Below, one piece after another: positions 25,226-33,612 of a stretch of 64,000 nucleotides of DNA. The DNA comes from CAVPWP01 sp050789285 (GTDB lineage Bacteria > Pseudomonadota > Alphaproteobacteria > Rhodobacterales > Rhodobacteraceae). The stretch spans positions 620,001-684,000 of the forward strand of contig NZ_JBOUVX010000001.1 in NCBI RefSeq assembly GCF_050789285.1, given 5' to 3'. The notes beneath the pieces were generated by a model. That model was not told where the DNA came from. It made no database searches and saw only the letters and a program-made list of their open reading frames with translations. The position numbers and the translations under genes are program-made. The stretch's first letter is position 1; every line of letters begins with the position of its first letter.

Positions 25226-26439
25226 TGGACGGAAAATTCGACGACGCGCTGACGGGCGAACAGAAGATCCGCAACTTCAACATCAACTTCGGCCCGCAAC
25301 ATCCCGCCGCACACGGGGTTCTTCGCCTTGTGCTTGAGCTTGACGGCGAGATCGTGGAGCGCTGCGACCCCCATATCGGGCTTCTGCACCGCGGCACCGA
25401 AAAGCTGATGGAGACGCGGACCTACCTTCAGAACCTGCCCTACTTCGACCGCCTCGACTATGTCGGCACGATGAACCAGGAGCACGCCTGGTGCCTTGCG
25501 ATCGAGCGGATGACCGGCACCGAGGTGCCGCGCCGGGCGCAGCTGATCCGGGTGCTTTACTGCGAGATCGGGCGCATCCTGAACCACCTTCTGAACGTCA
25601 CCACGCAGGCCATGGACGTGGGCGCGCTGACGCCGCCGCTGTGGGGCTTCGAGGAACGCGAGAAGCTGATGATCTTCTACGAGCGGGCCTCGGGGGCGCG
25701 ACTGCACGCGGCCTACTTCCGACCGGGCGGGGTGCACCAGGACCTTCCGCCCCAGCTGATCGACGACATCGACGCCTGGGCCGACGCCTTTCCCCGCGCG
25801 CTTGACGACATCGACACGCTGCTGACCGAAAACCGCATCTTCAAGCAGCGCAACGTCGACATCGGCGTCGTCACCGAGGGCGACATCCAGGACTGGGCGT
25901 TCTCGGGCGTGATGGTGCGCGGATCGGGCCTTGCCTGGGATCTGCGCCGCGCCCAGCCCTATGAATGCTACGACGAGTTCGAGTTCATGATCCCCGTGGG
26001 CAAGAACGGCGACTGCTACGACCGCTATCTGTGCCGCATGGCCGAGATGCGCGAGTCGACCAAGATCATCAAGCAGGCCTGCGCCAAGCTGCGCCTGCCA
26101 GAAAACCAGGGCGACGTGATGGCCCGCGGCAAGATGGCCCCGCCGTCGCGGGGCGAGATGAAGACCTCGATGGAGGCGCTCATCCATCACTTCAAGCTTT
26201 ACACTGAAGGTTTCCACGTCCCGGCGGGCGAGATCTATGCCGCGGTCGAGGCGCCGAAAGGCGAATTCGGCGTCTATCTGGTGGCCGACGGCACGAACCG
26301 GCCCTATCGCGCCAAGATCCGCGCGCCGGGCTTCGCGCATCTTCAGGCGATGGACCATCTGTGCCGCGGTCATCAGCTTGCCGACGTCTCGGCGGTGCTC
26401 GGGTCGCTCGACATCGTGTTCGGGGAAGTCGACCGTTGA
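25222..26439 (+). CDS. nuoD: NADH-quinone oxidoreductase subunit D
   Basis: 405 residues. NuoD (49 kDa) forms the quinone-binding cavity with NuoB. Seen: NFNINFGPQHPAAHGVLRLV with the quinone-loop His pair, DPHIGLLHRGTEKLME, YVGTMNQEHAWCLAIE (Tyr/Asp region near the quinone head), and the terminal LGSLDIVFGEVDR. Two adjacent ATGs (25222 and 25225) are both possible. Its stop overlaps the next gene by one base (TGATG). Confidence 0.97.
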   Translation: MMDGKFDDALTGEQKIRNFNINFGPQHPAAHGVLRLVLELDGEIVERCDPHIGLLHRGTEKLMETRTYLQNLPYFDRLDYVGTMNQEHAWCLAIERMTGTEVPRRAQLIRVLYCEIGRILNHLLNVTTQAMDVGALTPPLWGFEEREKLMIFYERASGARLHAAYFRPGGVHQDLPPQLIDDIDAWADAFPRALDDIDTLLTENRIFKQRNVDIGVVTEGDIQDWAFSGVMVRGSGLAWDLRRAQPYECYDEFEFMIPVGKNGDCYDRYLCRMAEMRESTKIIKQACAKLRLPENQGDVMARGKMAPPSRGEMKTSMEALIHHFKLYTEGFHVPAGEIYAAVEAPKGEFGVYLVADGTNRPYRAKIRAPGFAHLQAMDHLCRGHQLADVSAVLGSLDIVFGEVDR

Positions 26440-26804
26440 TGCCGGGATGGGCCGCCCTTCTTTGCGGCACCGTGACGGTGCTGATCCTTGCGGCGATGGC
26501 CGTGGCGTTCTGGCGAGATCCCGATGACGGGCTGCGCCAGACATCGCACCGGATCGAGCTTTTGCCGCGGGTGATGGCCGACCGCTATACCGCCTTCGCG
26601 ATCCTCGCGCTGGTGCTGACGCTTCATGGCGACCTGGCGGTGCTGGCGGCCTTCTTCGCGGTCTGTGCCTTCATGGGCTTCGCCGACGGCCTGATCTATG
26701 CCCGCGCCGGGCATCCGCACGGCAAGCACACGCTGTCGGGCGTCCTGTCGACGGGGGCTCTGGCGATCACGCTGGCCGCGCTGGCCACGGGAGGGTCCGC
26801 ATGA
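26439..26804 (+). CDS. small membrane protein of unknown function in the nuo operon
   Basis: 121 residues with three or four hydrophobic segments: ALLCGTVTVLILAAMAVAFW (about 5-24), FAILALVLTLHGDLAVLAAF (split in two), and VLSTGALAITLAALATGG at the end. Conserved-looking polar stretches are HRIELLPRVMADRYT and FMGFADGLIYARAGHPHGKH, both with His. No known domain recognised. Its ATG overlaps the nuoD stop and its stop overlaps the next ATG, so it is tightly co-translated. It may be an accessory or assembly factor, but that is a guess. Confidence 0.7.
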   Translation: MPGWAALLCGTVTVLILAAMAVAFWRDPDDGLRQTSHRIELLPRVMADRYTAFAILALVLTLHGDLAVLAAFFAVCAFMGFADGLIYARAGHPHGKHTLSGVLSTGALAITLAALATGGSA

Positions 26805-27319
26805 TCCGCGCCCTGACCCTGACCACCGGCATCCTTGCCGCGCTTTCGGCGCTGCCCGCCCAGGCGCAGGACACGCCGTTCGACCAGCTTGTCAACGAAA
26901 GCATCGGCTACGTGAACATCGGGCCGGGACTTCTGCTGGTCGAGGACGAGGTGTCGAGCCATGTCTGCCGCGTGAACATCTCGGACGTCTATTTCTTCGG
27001 CTATGCCGAGGGCGACCCCGGCGCGATCGCCGCCGAGCCGCCCGAGATCGTCTGCGTGCCGACCGCGCGCGTCGCCGCCGATGCGCTGCCGCTGGTGCGC
27101 GGCGAGGTCACGCCGTTCGACCAGATCGTCGACCAGAGCATCGGCTACGCCAGCATCTCTCCCGGCATCGTCCTGATCGAGGACGACGTTTCAAGCCATG
27201 TCTGCCGTGTGCAGATCGACGACCTTTACTTCCTTGCCTATGCCAGCGGCAACGACGACCGGATGCGCCAGCTTGCGCCCACGATCATCTGCGTGCCGTC
27301 CACCGACCTGACCCGATAG
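26801..27319 (+). CDS. secreted protein made of two tandem Cys-containing repeats
   Basis: 172 residues. A signal peptide (MIRALTLTTGILAALSALPAQA) is followed by two homologous units at residues 25-87 and 104-166. Both begin TPFDQ and share SIGY, the block EDxVSSHVCRVxI, and the end ICVP or VCVP. I count 36 identities in 63 aligned positions. Each unit has two Cys (HVCRV and xCVP), suggesting one disulfide per unit in the periplasm. No known domain recognised. ATGA overlap with the preceding membrane protein gene and 10 bases ahead of nuoE. Function unknown. Confidence 0.75.
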   Translation: MIRALTLTTGILAALSALPAQAQDTPFDQLVNESIGYVNIGPGLLLVEDEVSSHVCRVNISDVYFFGYAEGDPGAIAAEPPEIVCVPTARVAADALPLVRGEVTPFDQIVDQSIGYASISPGIVLIEDDVSSHVCRVQIDDLYFLAYASGNDDRMRQLAPTIICVPSTDLTR

Positions 27320-27329
27320 AGACCGACCG

Positions 27330-28388
27330 ATGCTTCGACGCCTTCATCCCGAGCAGCCCGCCAGCTTCGCCTTCACGCCCGAGAACCTTGCCTGGGCCGA
27401 GGCGCAGATCTCGAAGTATCCGCCCGGCCGGCAGGCCAGCGCGATCATCCCGCTACTGTGGCGCGCGCAGGAACAGGAAGGCTGGCTGTCGCGCCCCGCG
27501 ATCGAGGAGGTCGCGCGCATGCTCGACATGGCCTATATCCGCGCGCTCGAGGTCGCGACCTTCTATTTCATGTTCCAGTTGCAGCCGGTGGGGGCGGTCG
27601 CCCACGTCCAGGTCTGCGGCACGACGTCCTGCATGATCTGCGGCGCCGAGGACCTGATCGCGGTCTGCAAGGAAAAGATCGCCCCGCGCGCGCACGCGCT
27701 GTCGGCCGATGGGCGCTTCAGCTGGGAAGAGGTCGAATGTCTTGGCGCCTGCGCCAACGCGCCCATGGCCCAGATCGGCAAGGATTACTACGAGGATCTG
27801 ACCGCCGCGCGGCTGGCCGAGATCCTGGACGAGATGGCCGCCGGCCGGGTTCCCGTGCCCGGGCCGCAAAACGGCCGCTATGCGGCAGAGCCGCTGAGCG
27901 GGCTGACCTCGCTTGCGTCCCACGCCGCGGACCGGACGCGATACAATGCCTCGGCCGATCTGGCGGTGACGCTGGGCGACACGATCAAGCGCATCGACGG
28001 GACCGAGGTGCCGCTGCGCGCGCCCTGGCGTGACGGGGGCAAGGCGCCCGCGCGCGCGACCGACAAGCCGGCGAAAGCCGCCGCGCGCGCCAAGGGCCCC
28101 GCGCCGGACAAGGTGAAGGCCGAGAAGATCGGGCGCCCGAAGGTCGGGTCGGTTGCACCGGACGATCTGAAGAAGCTCAAGGGCGTGGGGCCCGCGCTCG
28201 AGAAGAAGTTGCACGCCGCGGGGGTCACGTCCTTCGCGCAGATCGCAGGCTGGACAGAGGCCGAGATCGCCGCCTTCGACGAGACGCTGAACTTCAAGGG
28301 CCGCATCGCGCGCGAGGGCTGGGTCGAGCAGGCCCGCATCCTTGCCGCGGGCGGCGAGACAGAATTTTCCCAACGCGGGGATTCCTGA
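27330..28388 (+). CDS. nuoE: NADH-quinone oxidoreductase subunit E with C-terminal helix-hairpin-helix (H3TH-like) extension
   Basis: 352 residues, roughly double the usual NuoE. Residues 1-175 are the thioredoxin-fold 24-kDa subunit holding [2Fe-2S] N1a: Cys96, Cys101 (VCGTTSCMICG), Cys137 and Cys141 (VECLGACANAP). A linker (about 176-235) and a basic Ala/Lys-rich stretch (about 235-270) lead to a domain at 278-349 starting DDLKKLKGVGPALEKKLHAA and containing GVTSFAQIAGWTEAEI. This domain matches COG3743-type 'H3TH' helix-hairpin-helix domains and is 76 % identical (55 of 72) to the domain in the next gene. Such extended NuoE proteins occur in Rhodobacterales. What the domain does in complex I is unknown. 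Confidence 0.94.
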   Translation: MLRRLHPEQPASFAFTPENLAWAEAQISKYPPGRQASAIIPLLWRAQEQEGWLSRPAIEEVARMLDMAYIRALEVATFYFMFQLQPVGAVAHVQVCGTTSCMICGAEDLIAVCKEKIAPRAHALSADGRFSWEEVECLGACANAPMAQIGKDYYEDLTAARLAEILDEMAAGRVPVPGPQNGRYAAEPLSGLTSLASHAADRTRYNASADLAVTLGDTIKRIDGTEVPLRAPWRDGGKAPARATDKPAKAAARAKGPAPDKVKAEKIGRPKVGSVAPDDLKKLKGVGPALEKKLHAAGVTSFAQIAGWTEAEIAAFDETLNFKGRIAREGWVEQARILAAGGETEFSQRGDS

Positions 28389-28430
28389 TATGGGGTGGAC
28401 CACAACACTTCGAACGGGAGAGACAGACTG

Positions 28431-28982
28431 ATGTCGAAACAGACACAAGGGTCGCTGGCGATCGTCGGTGCCATCGCGGGCGGCGTCCTCGTTGTGGCCT
28501 TCGTGGCCCTCATGGTGGTCGGACAATGGGCCTTCTCGCCCGCGGCCTTCGTCGCGGTTCTCGTCGCGGCCGCGGTGGCGGTGATCCTTCTCGCGGGCTT
28601 CCACAAGAAGCCGGCCCCGCCGGTGACGGCGCCGCTCCGCAAGCCCGCCGCGGCGCCCGCGCAGAATGCCGAACCGGCTCCGGCGCCCGCCGCCAAGGCC
28701 GCGCCCGCTGCATCTTTCGTGTCGAGCGCTCCTGCGGGACCGGACGATCTGAAGCAGCTGTCGGGCGTGGGGCCGGCGCTTGAGAAGAAGCTTCACGCCG
28801 CCGGCGTCACGACCTTCGCGCAGATCGCCGGGTGGAGCGAGGCCGACATCGCCGAGATGGACGAGAAGCTTGCCTTCCGGGGCCGGATCCAGCGCGACGG
28901 CTGGGTCGCACAGGCCAAGGTCCTCGCCGCGGGCGGCACGACCGAGTTTTCGAAGCGCGTCGAGGACGGGGACGTCTACTGA
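28431..28982 (+). CDS. membrane protein with C-terminal H3TH-like domain, paralogous to the NuoE extension
   Basis: 183 residues. Two N-terminal transmembrane segments (about 8-30 and 38-56), a Pro/Ala-rich linker (about 60-104), and a domain at 105-176 with DDLKQLSGVGPALEKKLHAA and GWSEADIAEMDEKLAFRGRI. The GVGPALEKKL hairpin normally contacts nucleic-acid backbone in helix-hairpin-helix proteins. Here it faces the cytoplasm or complex I if both termini are inside. It lies 42 bases after nuoE; a GTG at 28395 could extend the start, but ATG 28431 has GGGAGA upstream. Nuclease activity is not indicated: catalytic residues of FEN-type enzymes are absent. Confidence 0.8.
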   Translation: MSKQTQGSLAIVGAIAGGVLVVAFVALMVVGQWAFSPAAFVAVLVAAAVAVILLAGFHKKPAPPVTAPLRKPAAAPAQNAEPAPAPAAKAAPAASFVSSAPAGPDDLKQLSGVGPALEKKLHAAGVTTFAQIAGWSEADIAEMDEKLAFRGRIQRDGWVAQAKVLAAGGTTEFSKRVEDGDVY

Positions 28983-28991
28983 CGCAAGAAT

Positions 28992-29018
28992 GCCGGGCCG
29001 GCCTTCGGCGGGCCCGGC
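28992..29018 (+). other. strong GC hairpin in the nuo operon
   Basis: An inverted repeat with arms GCCGGGCC and GGCCCGGC enclosing a further 3-base stem and a TTC loop, 10 bases after the H3TH gene's stop. No T-run follows, so it is more likely an mRNA-stability or processing element, or a leaky terminator, than a classic intrinsic terminator. The rest of the 129-base gap shows nothing clear. Confidence 0.55.
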
Positions 29019-29111
29019 GCCAACGACAGGACTCGGCGACAGGCCGGGCCGGGAACCGAAGGACCGTCCTCGCGTCAGGCGGCGGACGGGCACTGCCAGA
29101 GTGGTGGAGCG

Positions 29112-29336
29112 ATGAGCGATCGCAGGGACAACGACCGTGACCTCGCGCGACAGGCGCGCGTCGTGTCCGTCGTGATCGCCGGCACCATGATCCTGTGGAT
29201 GCTGGCGCAGGTGATCGGCGGCCAGCTGGGGCTTGAAGAGCGCTACGTCTTCCTGTTCGACCTGTTCGCGCTTGCAGGCTTCACATGGGCCCTTGTGGTC
29301 ACCTGGCAAATCTGGAGAAAGCGGCGCGGGGGCTGA
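29112..29336 (+). CDS. DUF5337 small membrane protein
   Basis: 74 residues. A charged N-terminus (MSDRRDNDRDLARQARVV) and two transmembrane segments (about 18-36 and 48-66) separated by GGQLGLEERYVFLFD, ending in the basic WQIWRKRRGG. This matches DUF5337, found in nuo operons of Rhodobacterales. Membrane location beside complex I genes suggests an accessory subunit or assembly role; not proven. ATG 29112 lacks a strong ribosome site. Confidence 0.8.
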   Translation: MSDRRDNDRDLARQARVVSVVIAGTMILWMLAQVIGGQLGLEERYVFLFDLFALAGFTWALVVTWQIWRKRRGG

Positions 29337-29372
29337 TGCCCCGCGCGGCAGGCACGCGGCAAGGACTTTGGC

Positions 29373-30668
29373 ATGCTGAAAGACGAAGACCGGATCTTCA
29401 CGAACCTCTACGGGATGCACGACCGCACTTTGGCCGGCGCGAAGGCGCGCGGGCACTGGGACGGCACCGCGGGCATCATCGCGAAGGGCCGCGACTGGAT
29501 CGTGACCGAGATGAAGACAAGCGGCCTGCGCGGGCGCGGCGGGGCAGGCTTCCCGACCGGGCTCAAGTGGTCGTTCATGCCTAAGGAGTCGGATGGGCGG
29601 CCGTCCTACCTTGTGGTGAACGCCGACGAATCCGAGCCCGGCACCTGCAAGGACCGCGAGATCATGCGCCATGATCCGCACACGCTGGTCGAGGGCTGCC
29701 TGATCGCATCCTTCGCGATGGGTGCGCATGCCTGCTACATCTACATCCGCGGCGAATACATCCGCGAGCGCGAGGCGCTTCAGGCCGCCATCGACGAGGC
29801 CTATGACGCCGGGCTTCTGGGCAAGAACGCCGCCGGATCGGGCTGGGACTTCGATCTTTACCTGCACCATGGCGCCGGCGCCTATATCTGTGGCGAAGAG
29901 ACCGCGCTTCTCGAAAGCCTCGAGGGCAAGAAGGGGATGCCGCGGATGAAGCCGCCGTTCCCGGCGGGCGCGGGGCTTTACGGCTGCCCGACCACGGTCA
30001 ACAACGTCGAATCGATCGCGGTCGTCCCGACGATCCTGCGGCGCGGCGGCGCATGGTTCGCGTCCTTCGGGCGCCCGAACAACGCGGGCACCAAGCTGTT
30101 CGCGATCTCGGGCCACGTCAACGCGCCCTGCGTCGTCGAGGAAGCGATGTCGATTTCCTTCGAGGAACTGATCGACCGGCATTGCGGCGGCATCCGCGGC
30201 GGCTGGGACAACCTCAAGGCGGTGATCCCGGGCGGTTCGTCGGTGCCCTGTCTGCCCGGCGATGTGATCCGCGAGGGGATCATGGACTTCGACTGGCTGC
30301 GCGAACAGCGCTCGGGCCTTGGCACGGCGGCGGTCATCGTGATGGACCAGTCCACCGACATCATCAAGGCGATCTGGCGGCTGTCGAAGTTCTACAAGCA
30401 CGAAAGCTGCGGCCAGTGCACGCCCTGCCGCGAAGGCACCGGCTGGATGATGCGGGTCATGGAGCGGCTCGTGAAGGGCGAGGCCGAGGTCGAGGAGATC
30501 GACATGCTTCTCGACGTCACCAAGCAGGTCGAAGGCCACACGATCTGCGCCCTGGGCGACGCGGCGGCCTGGCCGATCCAGGGTCTCATCCGGCACTTCC
30601 GGGACGAGATCGAGGACCGGATCAAGGCCAAGCGCACCGGCCGGATCAGCGCGGTGGCAGCGGAATGA
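29373..30668 (+). CDS. nuoF: NADH-quinone oxidoreductase subunit F
   Basis: 431 residues. NuoF (51 kDa) binds NADH, FMN and [4Fe-4S] N3. Seen: GLRGRGGAGFPTGLKWSFMP (NADH/FMN glycine loop), VNADESEPGTCKDRE, HHGAGAYICGEETALLES (FMN), PGGSSVP, and the cluster ligands in ESCGQCTPCREGTGW with the fourth Cys in HTICALGDAAAWP. AAGGAC precedes ATG 29373. Its stop overlaps the DUF3291 start (ATGA). Confidence 0.97.
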   Translation: MLKDEDRIFTNLYGMHDRTLAGAKARGHWDGTAGIIAKGRDWIVTEMKTSGLRGRGGAGFPTGLKWSFMPKESDGRPSYLVVNADESEPGTCKDREIMRHDPHTLVEGCLIASFAMGAHACYIYIRGEYIREREALQAAIDEAYDAGLLGKNAAGSGWDFDLYLHHGAGAYICGEETALLESLEGKKGMPRMKPPFPAGAGLYGCPTTVNNVESIAVVPTILRRGGAWFASFGRPNNAGTKLFAISGHVNAPCVVEEAMSISFEELIDRHCGGIRGGWDNLKAVIPGGSSVPCLPGDVIREGIMDFDWLREQRSGLGTAAVIVMDQSTDIIKAIWRLSKFYKHESCGQCTPCREGTGWMMRVMERLVKGEAEVEEIDMLLDVTKQVEGHTICALGDAAAWPIQGLIRHFRDEIEDRIKAKRTGRISAVAAE

Positions 30669-31168
30669 CGATGCCCGCCGGACATCACCTTGCCGAGCTG
30701 AACATCGGCCGGCTGATCGCCGAACCCGGCGACCCGCGCGTGGCCGAGTTCATGGCCGCGCTCGACCGGGTGAACGGTCTGGGCAAGCGGATGCCGGGCT
30801 TCGTCTGGATGATGGAGGGCTCGGGCACGCCCGGGACGGGCAACACGGACGTGAAGATCGGCGGCGATCCCCGCCTGGTGTCGAACCTGACCGTCTGGGA
30901 AAGCGTCGAGACGCTGGAAGCCTTCGTCTGGAACACCGTCCACAGGCAGTTCTATGAACGCCGGCAGGAGTGGTTCGAGGTGCTGGGCAAGATGCATTTC
31001 GTGATGTGGTGGGTGCCGGCGGGCCACAGGCCGACGCTGGACGAGGCGCTTGGGCGGCTCGACCACCTCGCGCGTCACGGCGAAACGGAACATGCCTTCG
31101 GCTGGACATGGCTGAAGCAGGCGCAGCTCTGGCGGACCCGCCGCTGCGCCCAGGTAGCTGCGGAGTAG
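30665..31168 (+). CDS. DUF3291 family protein
   Basis: 167 residues. DUF3291 members are small dimeric alpha/beta-barrel-like proteins related to monooxygenase folds. Recognisable features: HLAELNIGRLIAEPGDPRVA, DRVNGLGKRMPGFVWMMEGS, NLTVWESVETLEAFVW, HFVMWWVPAGHRPTLDEAL and the Trp-rich end. No heme or metal motif is evident. Its start overlaps the nuoF stop and it ends 3 bases before nuoG. Role in the operon unknown. Confidence 0.83.
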   Translation: MTMPAGHHLAELNIGRLIAEPGDPRVAEFMAALDRVNGLGKRMPGFVWMMEGSGTPGTGNTDVKIGGDPRLVSNLTVWESVETLEAFVWNTVHRQFYERRQEWFEVLGKMHFVMWWVPAGHRPTLDEALGRLDHLARHGETEHAFGWTWLKQAQLWRTRRCAQVAAE

Positions 31169-31171
31169 GAC

Positions 31172-33193
31172 ATGGGCGATCTGAAGAAGATCATCATCGA
31201 CGGGCAGGAAGTCGAGGTCGATGGGGCCATGACGCTGATCCAGGCGGCCGAGGTCGCCGGGATCGAGATCCCGCGCTTCTGCTATCACGAGCGGCTGTCG
31301 ATCGCGGGCAACTGCCGGATGTGCCTTGTCGAGGTCGTGGGCGGCCCGCCGAAGCCTGCCGCTTCCTGCGCGATGCAGGTGCGCGACCTGCGCCCCGGGC
31401 CCGAAGGCCAGCCCCCCGTGGTCAAGACCAACTCGCCCATGGTGAAGAAGGCGCGCGAGGGGGTGATGGAGTTCCTGCTCATCAACCACCCGCTCGACTG
31501 CCCGATCTGCGACCAGGGCGGCGAATGCGATCTGCAGGACCAGGCAATGGCCTACGGGGTGGACTTCAGCCGCTACCGCGAGCCCAAGCGCGCGTCCGAG
31601 GACCTTGACCTCGGCCCGCTGGTCGAGACGCACATGACGCGCTGCATCTCCTGCACGCGTTGCGTGCGCTTCACCACCGAGGTCGCGGGCATCACCCAGA
31701 TGGGCCAGACCGGACGGGGCGAGGATGCTGAGATCACCTCCTACCTGGGCCAGACGCTCGACAGCGAGTTGCAGGGCAACATCATCGACCTTTGCCCGGT
31801 GGGCGCGCTGACCTCGAAGCCCTACGCCTTCACCGCGCGGCCCTGGGAGCTGACCAAGACCGAGACGATCGACGTGATGGACGCGCTTGGCTCGAACATC
31901 CGGGTCGACACCAAGGGGCGCGAAGTCATGCGCATCCTGCCGCGCAACCACGACGGCGTGAACGAGGAATGGATCGGCGACAAGACCCGCTTCGTCTGGG
32001 ACGGGCTGCGCCGTCAGCGGCTTGACCGGCCCTACATCCGCGAGAACGGCAAGCTGCGCGCCGCGACCTGGCCCGAGGCGCTGGCAAAGACCGCGTCGGC
32101 CCTGAAAGGGGCGACGAAGGTCGCGGGCCTTGTGGGCGATCTCGCCCCGGTCGAGGCGGCCTTCTCGCTGCGCCGGATCGTCGAGGGGCTGGGCGGCGCA
32201 ATCGACTGCCGGACCGACGGCGCCAAGCTGCCCGCGGGCAACCGGTCGGCCTATGTCGGCACCGCGACGATCGAGGACATCGACAGCGCCAAGCGCATCC
32301 TCCTCATCGGGACGAACCCGCGCGCCGAGGCGCCGGTTCTGAACGCGCGCATCCGCAAGGCGTGGACCCGCGGCGCCGAGATTGCGCTTCTGGGCGAGGC
32401 GGTCGACCTGACCTACGACTACCATCACCTTGGCACCGATCGGGCGGCGCTGGCGGACATGCTGAAGGCGGACCTTGCCAACAAGGATGACACGCCGGGC
32501 GTGGTGATCGTCGGGCAGGGGGCGCTGATCGCGCCCGATGGCGAGGCGGTGCTCGCGCAGGCCATGCGCATCTGCGAACTGGGCGACTGCAAGCTTCTGG
32601 TCCTCCACACCGCCGCGGGCCGCGTCGGCGCGATGGACGCGGGCTGCACGACCGAAGGCGGCGTCATGGCGGCGCTCGACGGGGCGGATGTGGTCTATGC
32701 GCTTGGCGTCGACGAGGGCGACATTCCGGCGGGGCCCTTCGTGATCTACCAGGGCAGCCACGGCGACCGGGGCGCGCACCGCGCCGACGTGATCCTGCCG
32801 GGCGCGGCCTGGACCGAGGAACAGGGATTGTTCGTGAACACCGAAGGCCGGCCGCAGCTTGCCCTTCGCGCGGGCTTCCCGCCGGGCGAGGCGAAAGAGA
32901 ACTGGGCGATCCTTCGGGCGCTTTCGGCCGATCTGGGCGCGACGCTGCCCTGGAACAGCCTGGGCGAATTGCGCCGCGCGCTGGTGGCCGAGGTGCCGCA
33001 TCTTGGCCGGATCGACGAGGTGCCCGAGAACGACTGGCAGCCCCTGCCGCTGGGCAAGACGGGCGCGGGCGGCTTCCGTCCGGCGGTGGCCGATCACTAT
33101 CTGACCAACCCGATCGCGCGCGCGTCCGAGGTCATGGCGCAGCTCTCGGCCAACGCGAAGGCGCGCGCCCAGACGCGGATCGCGGCGGAGTGA
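31172..33193 (+). CDS. nuoG: NADH-quinone oxidoreductase subunit G
   Basis: 673 residues. NuoG (75 kDa) holds three clusters used here: [2Fe-2S] N1b (FCYHERLSIAGNCRMCLVEV), N5 with its His ligand and CPICDQGGECDLQD, and N4 (MTRCISCTRCVRF). The C-terminal molybdopterin-like domain is degenerate, as in the mitochondrial type, without cofactor motifs. Length matches other alphaproteobacteria, shorter than the E. coli form. GTGA overlap with the next lipoprotein gene. Confidence 0.96.
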   Translation: MGDLKKIIIDGQEVEVDGAMTLIQAAEVAGIEIPRFCYHERLSIAGNCRMCLVEVVGGPPKPAASCAMQVRDLRPGPEGQPPVVKTNSPMVKKAREGVMEFLLINHPLDCPICDQGGECDLQDQAMAYGVDFSRYREPKRASEDLDLGPLVETHMTRCISCTRCVRFTTEVAGITQMGQTGRGEDAEITSYLGQTLDSELQGNIIDLCPVGALTSKPYAFTARPWELTKTETIDVMDALGSNIRVDTKGREVMRILPRNHDGVNEEWIGDKTRFVWDGLRRQRLDRPYIRENGKLRAATWPEALAKTASALKGATKVAGLVGDLAPVEAAFSLRRIVEGLGGAIDCRTDGAKLPAGNRSAYVGTATIEDIDSAKRILLIGTNPRAEAPVLNARIRKAWTRGAEIALLGEAVDLTYDYHHLGTDRAALADMLKADLANKDDTPGVVIVGQGALIAPDGEAVLAQAMRICELGDCKLLVLHTAAGRVGAMDAGCTTEGGVMAALDGADVVYALGVDEGDIPAGPFVIYQGSHGDRGAHRADVILPGAAWTEEQGLFVNTEGRPQLALRAGFPPGEAKENWAILRALSADLGATLPWNSLGELRRALVAEVPHLGRIDEVPENDWQPLPLGKTGAGGFRPAVADHYLTNPIARASEVMAQLSANAKARAQTRIAAE

Positions 33194-33606
33194 CGGGAGG
33201 ACGCGGGGGGATCATGGCGCTGGCACTTGGCATAACCGCAGGCTGCGGCGCGCCCGATGGGGGCGAGGGCACCCATCTGCGCATGGCCCTGCCGCCCGAC
33301 GCGGTCTATCTGGGCGCCGAGGCCGAGGCGCTCGACGCCGAGATCATCCGCATCACCGCCCGCATGCAGGGTGCGCGCGATGACCGCGACGTGCGCGACT
33401 ACGCGCTGTGCGCGCTGGCCGGCTATGCCGACGCGCGCGGCCATGCCTTCGCGCGACATCTGCGCACAACCGTCGACAAGACGGGTGGCGTCTGGCAGGC
33501 GGATGCGGTTTACACCATCTCGCCCGCCATACCGCAGGGCGTGCGAACGATCGACGTCGAAGCCCAGCTTGGCGCCTGTGTCGAAACCGGAATACCGCAG
33601 CTGTGA
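33190..33606 (+). CDS. small predicted lipoprotein in the nuo operon
   Basis: 138 residues from a GTG that overlaps the nuoG stop (GTGA). A short hydrophobic stretch ends in ITAGC, with Cys19 as the probable lipidated residue; the signal is short, so export is likely but not certain. An ATG at 33214 in frame would leave almost no signal peptide. The mature part includes LPPDAVYLGAEAEALDAEII, DVRDYALCALAGYADARGHA and GVWQADAVYTISPAIPQGV, the last suggesting a beta-rich core. No family recognised. It ends 6 bases before nuoH. Confidence 0.65.
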   Translation: MTGGRGGIMALALGITAGCGAPDGGEGTHLRMALPPDAVYLGAEAEALDAEIIRITARMQGARDDRDVRDYALCALAGYADARGHAFARHLRTTVDKTGGVWQADAVYTISPAIPQGVRTIDVEAQLGACVETGIPQL

Positions 33607-33612
33607 GGACGG

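Noticed and set aside
28992..29018. Intrinsic terminator inside the nuo operon
   Set aside because: The stem is strong but no T-run follows on the forward strand, and essential nuo genes continue downstream.
27453..30596. A 1047-codon open frame on the reverse strand across nuoE-nuoF
   Set aside because: It lies opposite well-identified nuo genes. In GC-rich DNA the third-position bias keeps the antisense frame open; the product has no recognisable domain.
30392..33097. A 901-codon reverse-strand frame across nuoG
   Set aside because: Antisense shadow of nuoG and the DUF3291 gene; composition is His/Arg/Asp-rich, typical of such shadows.
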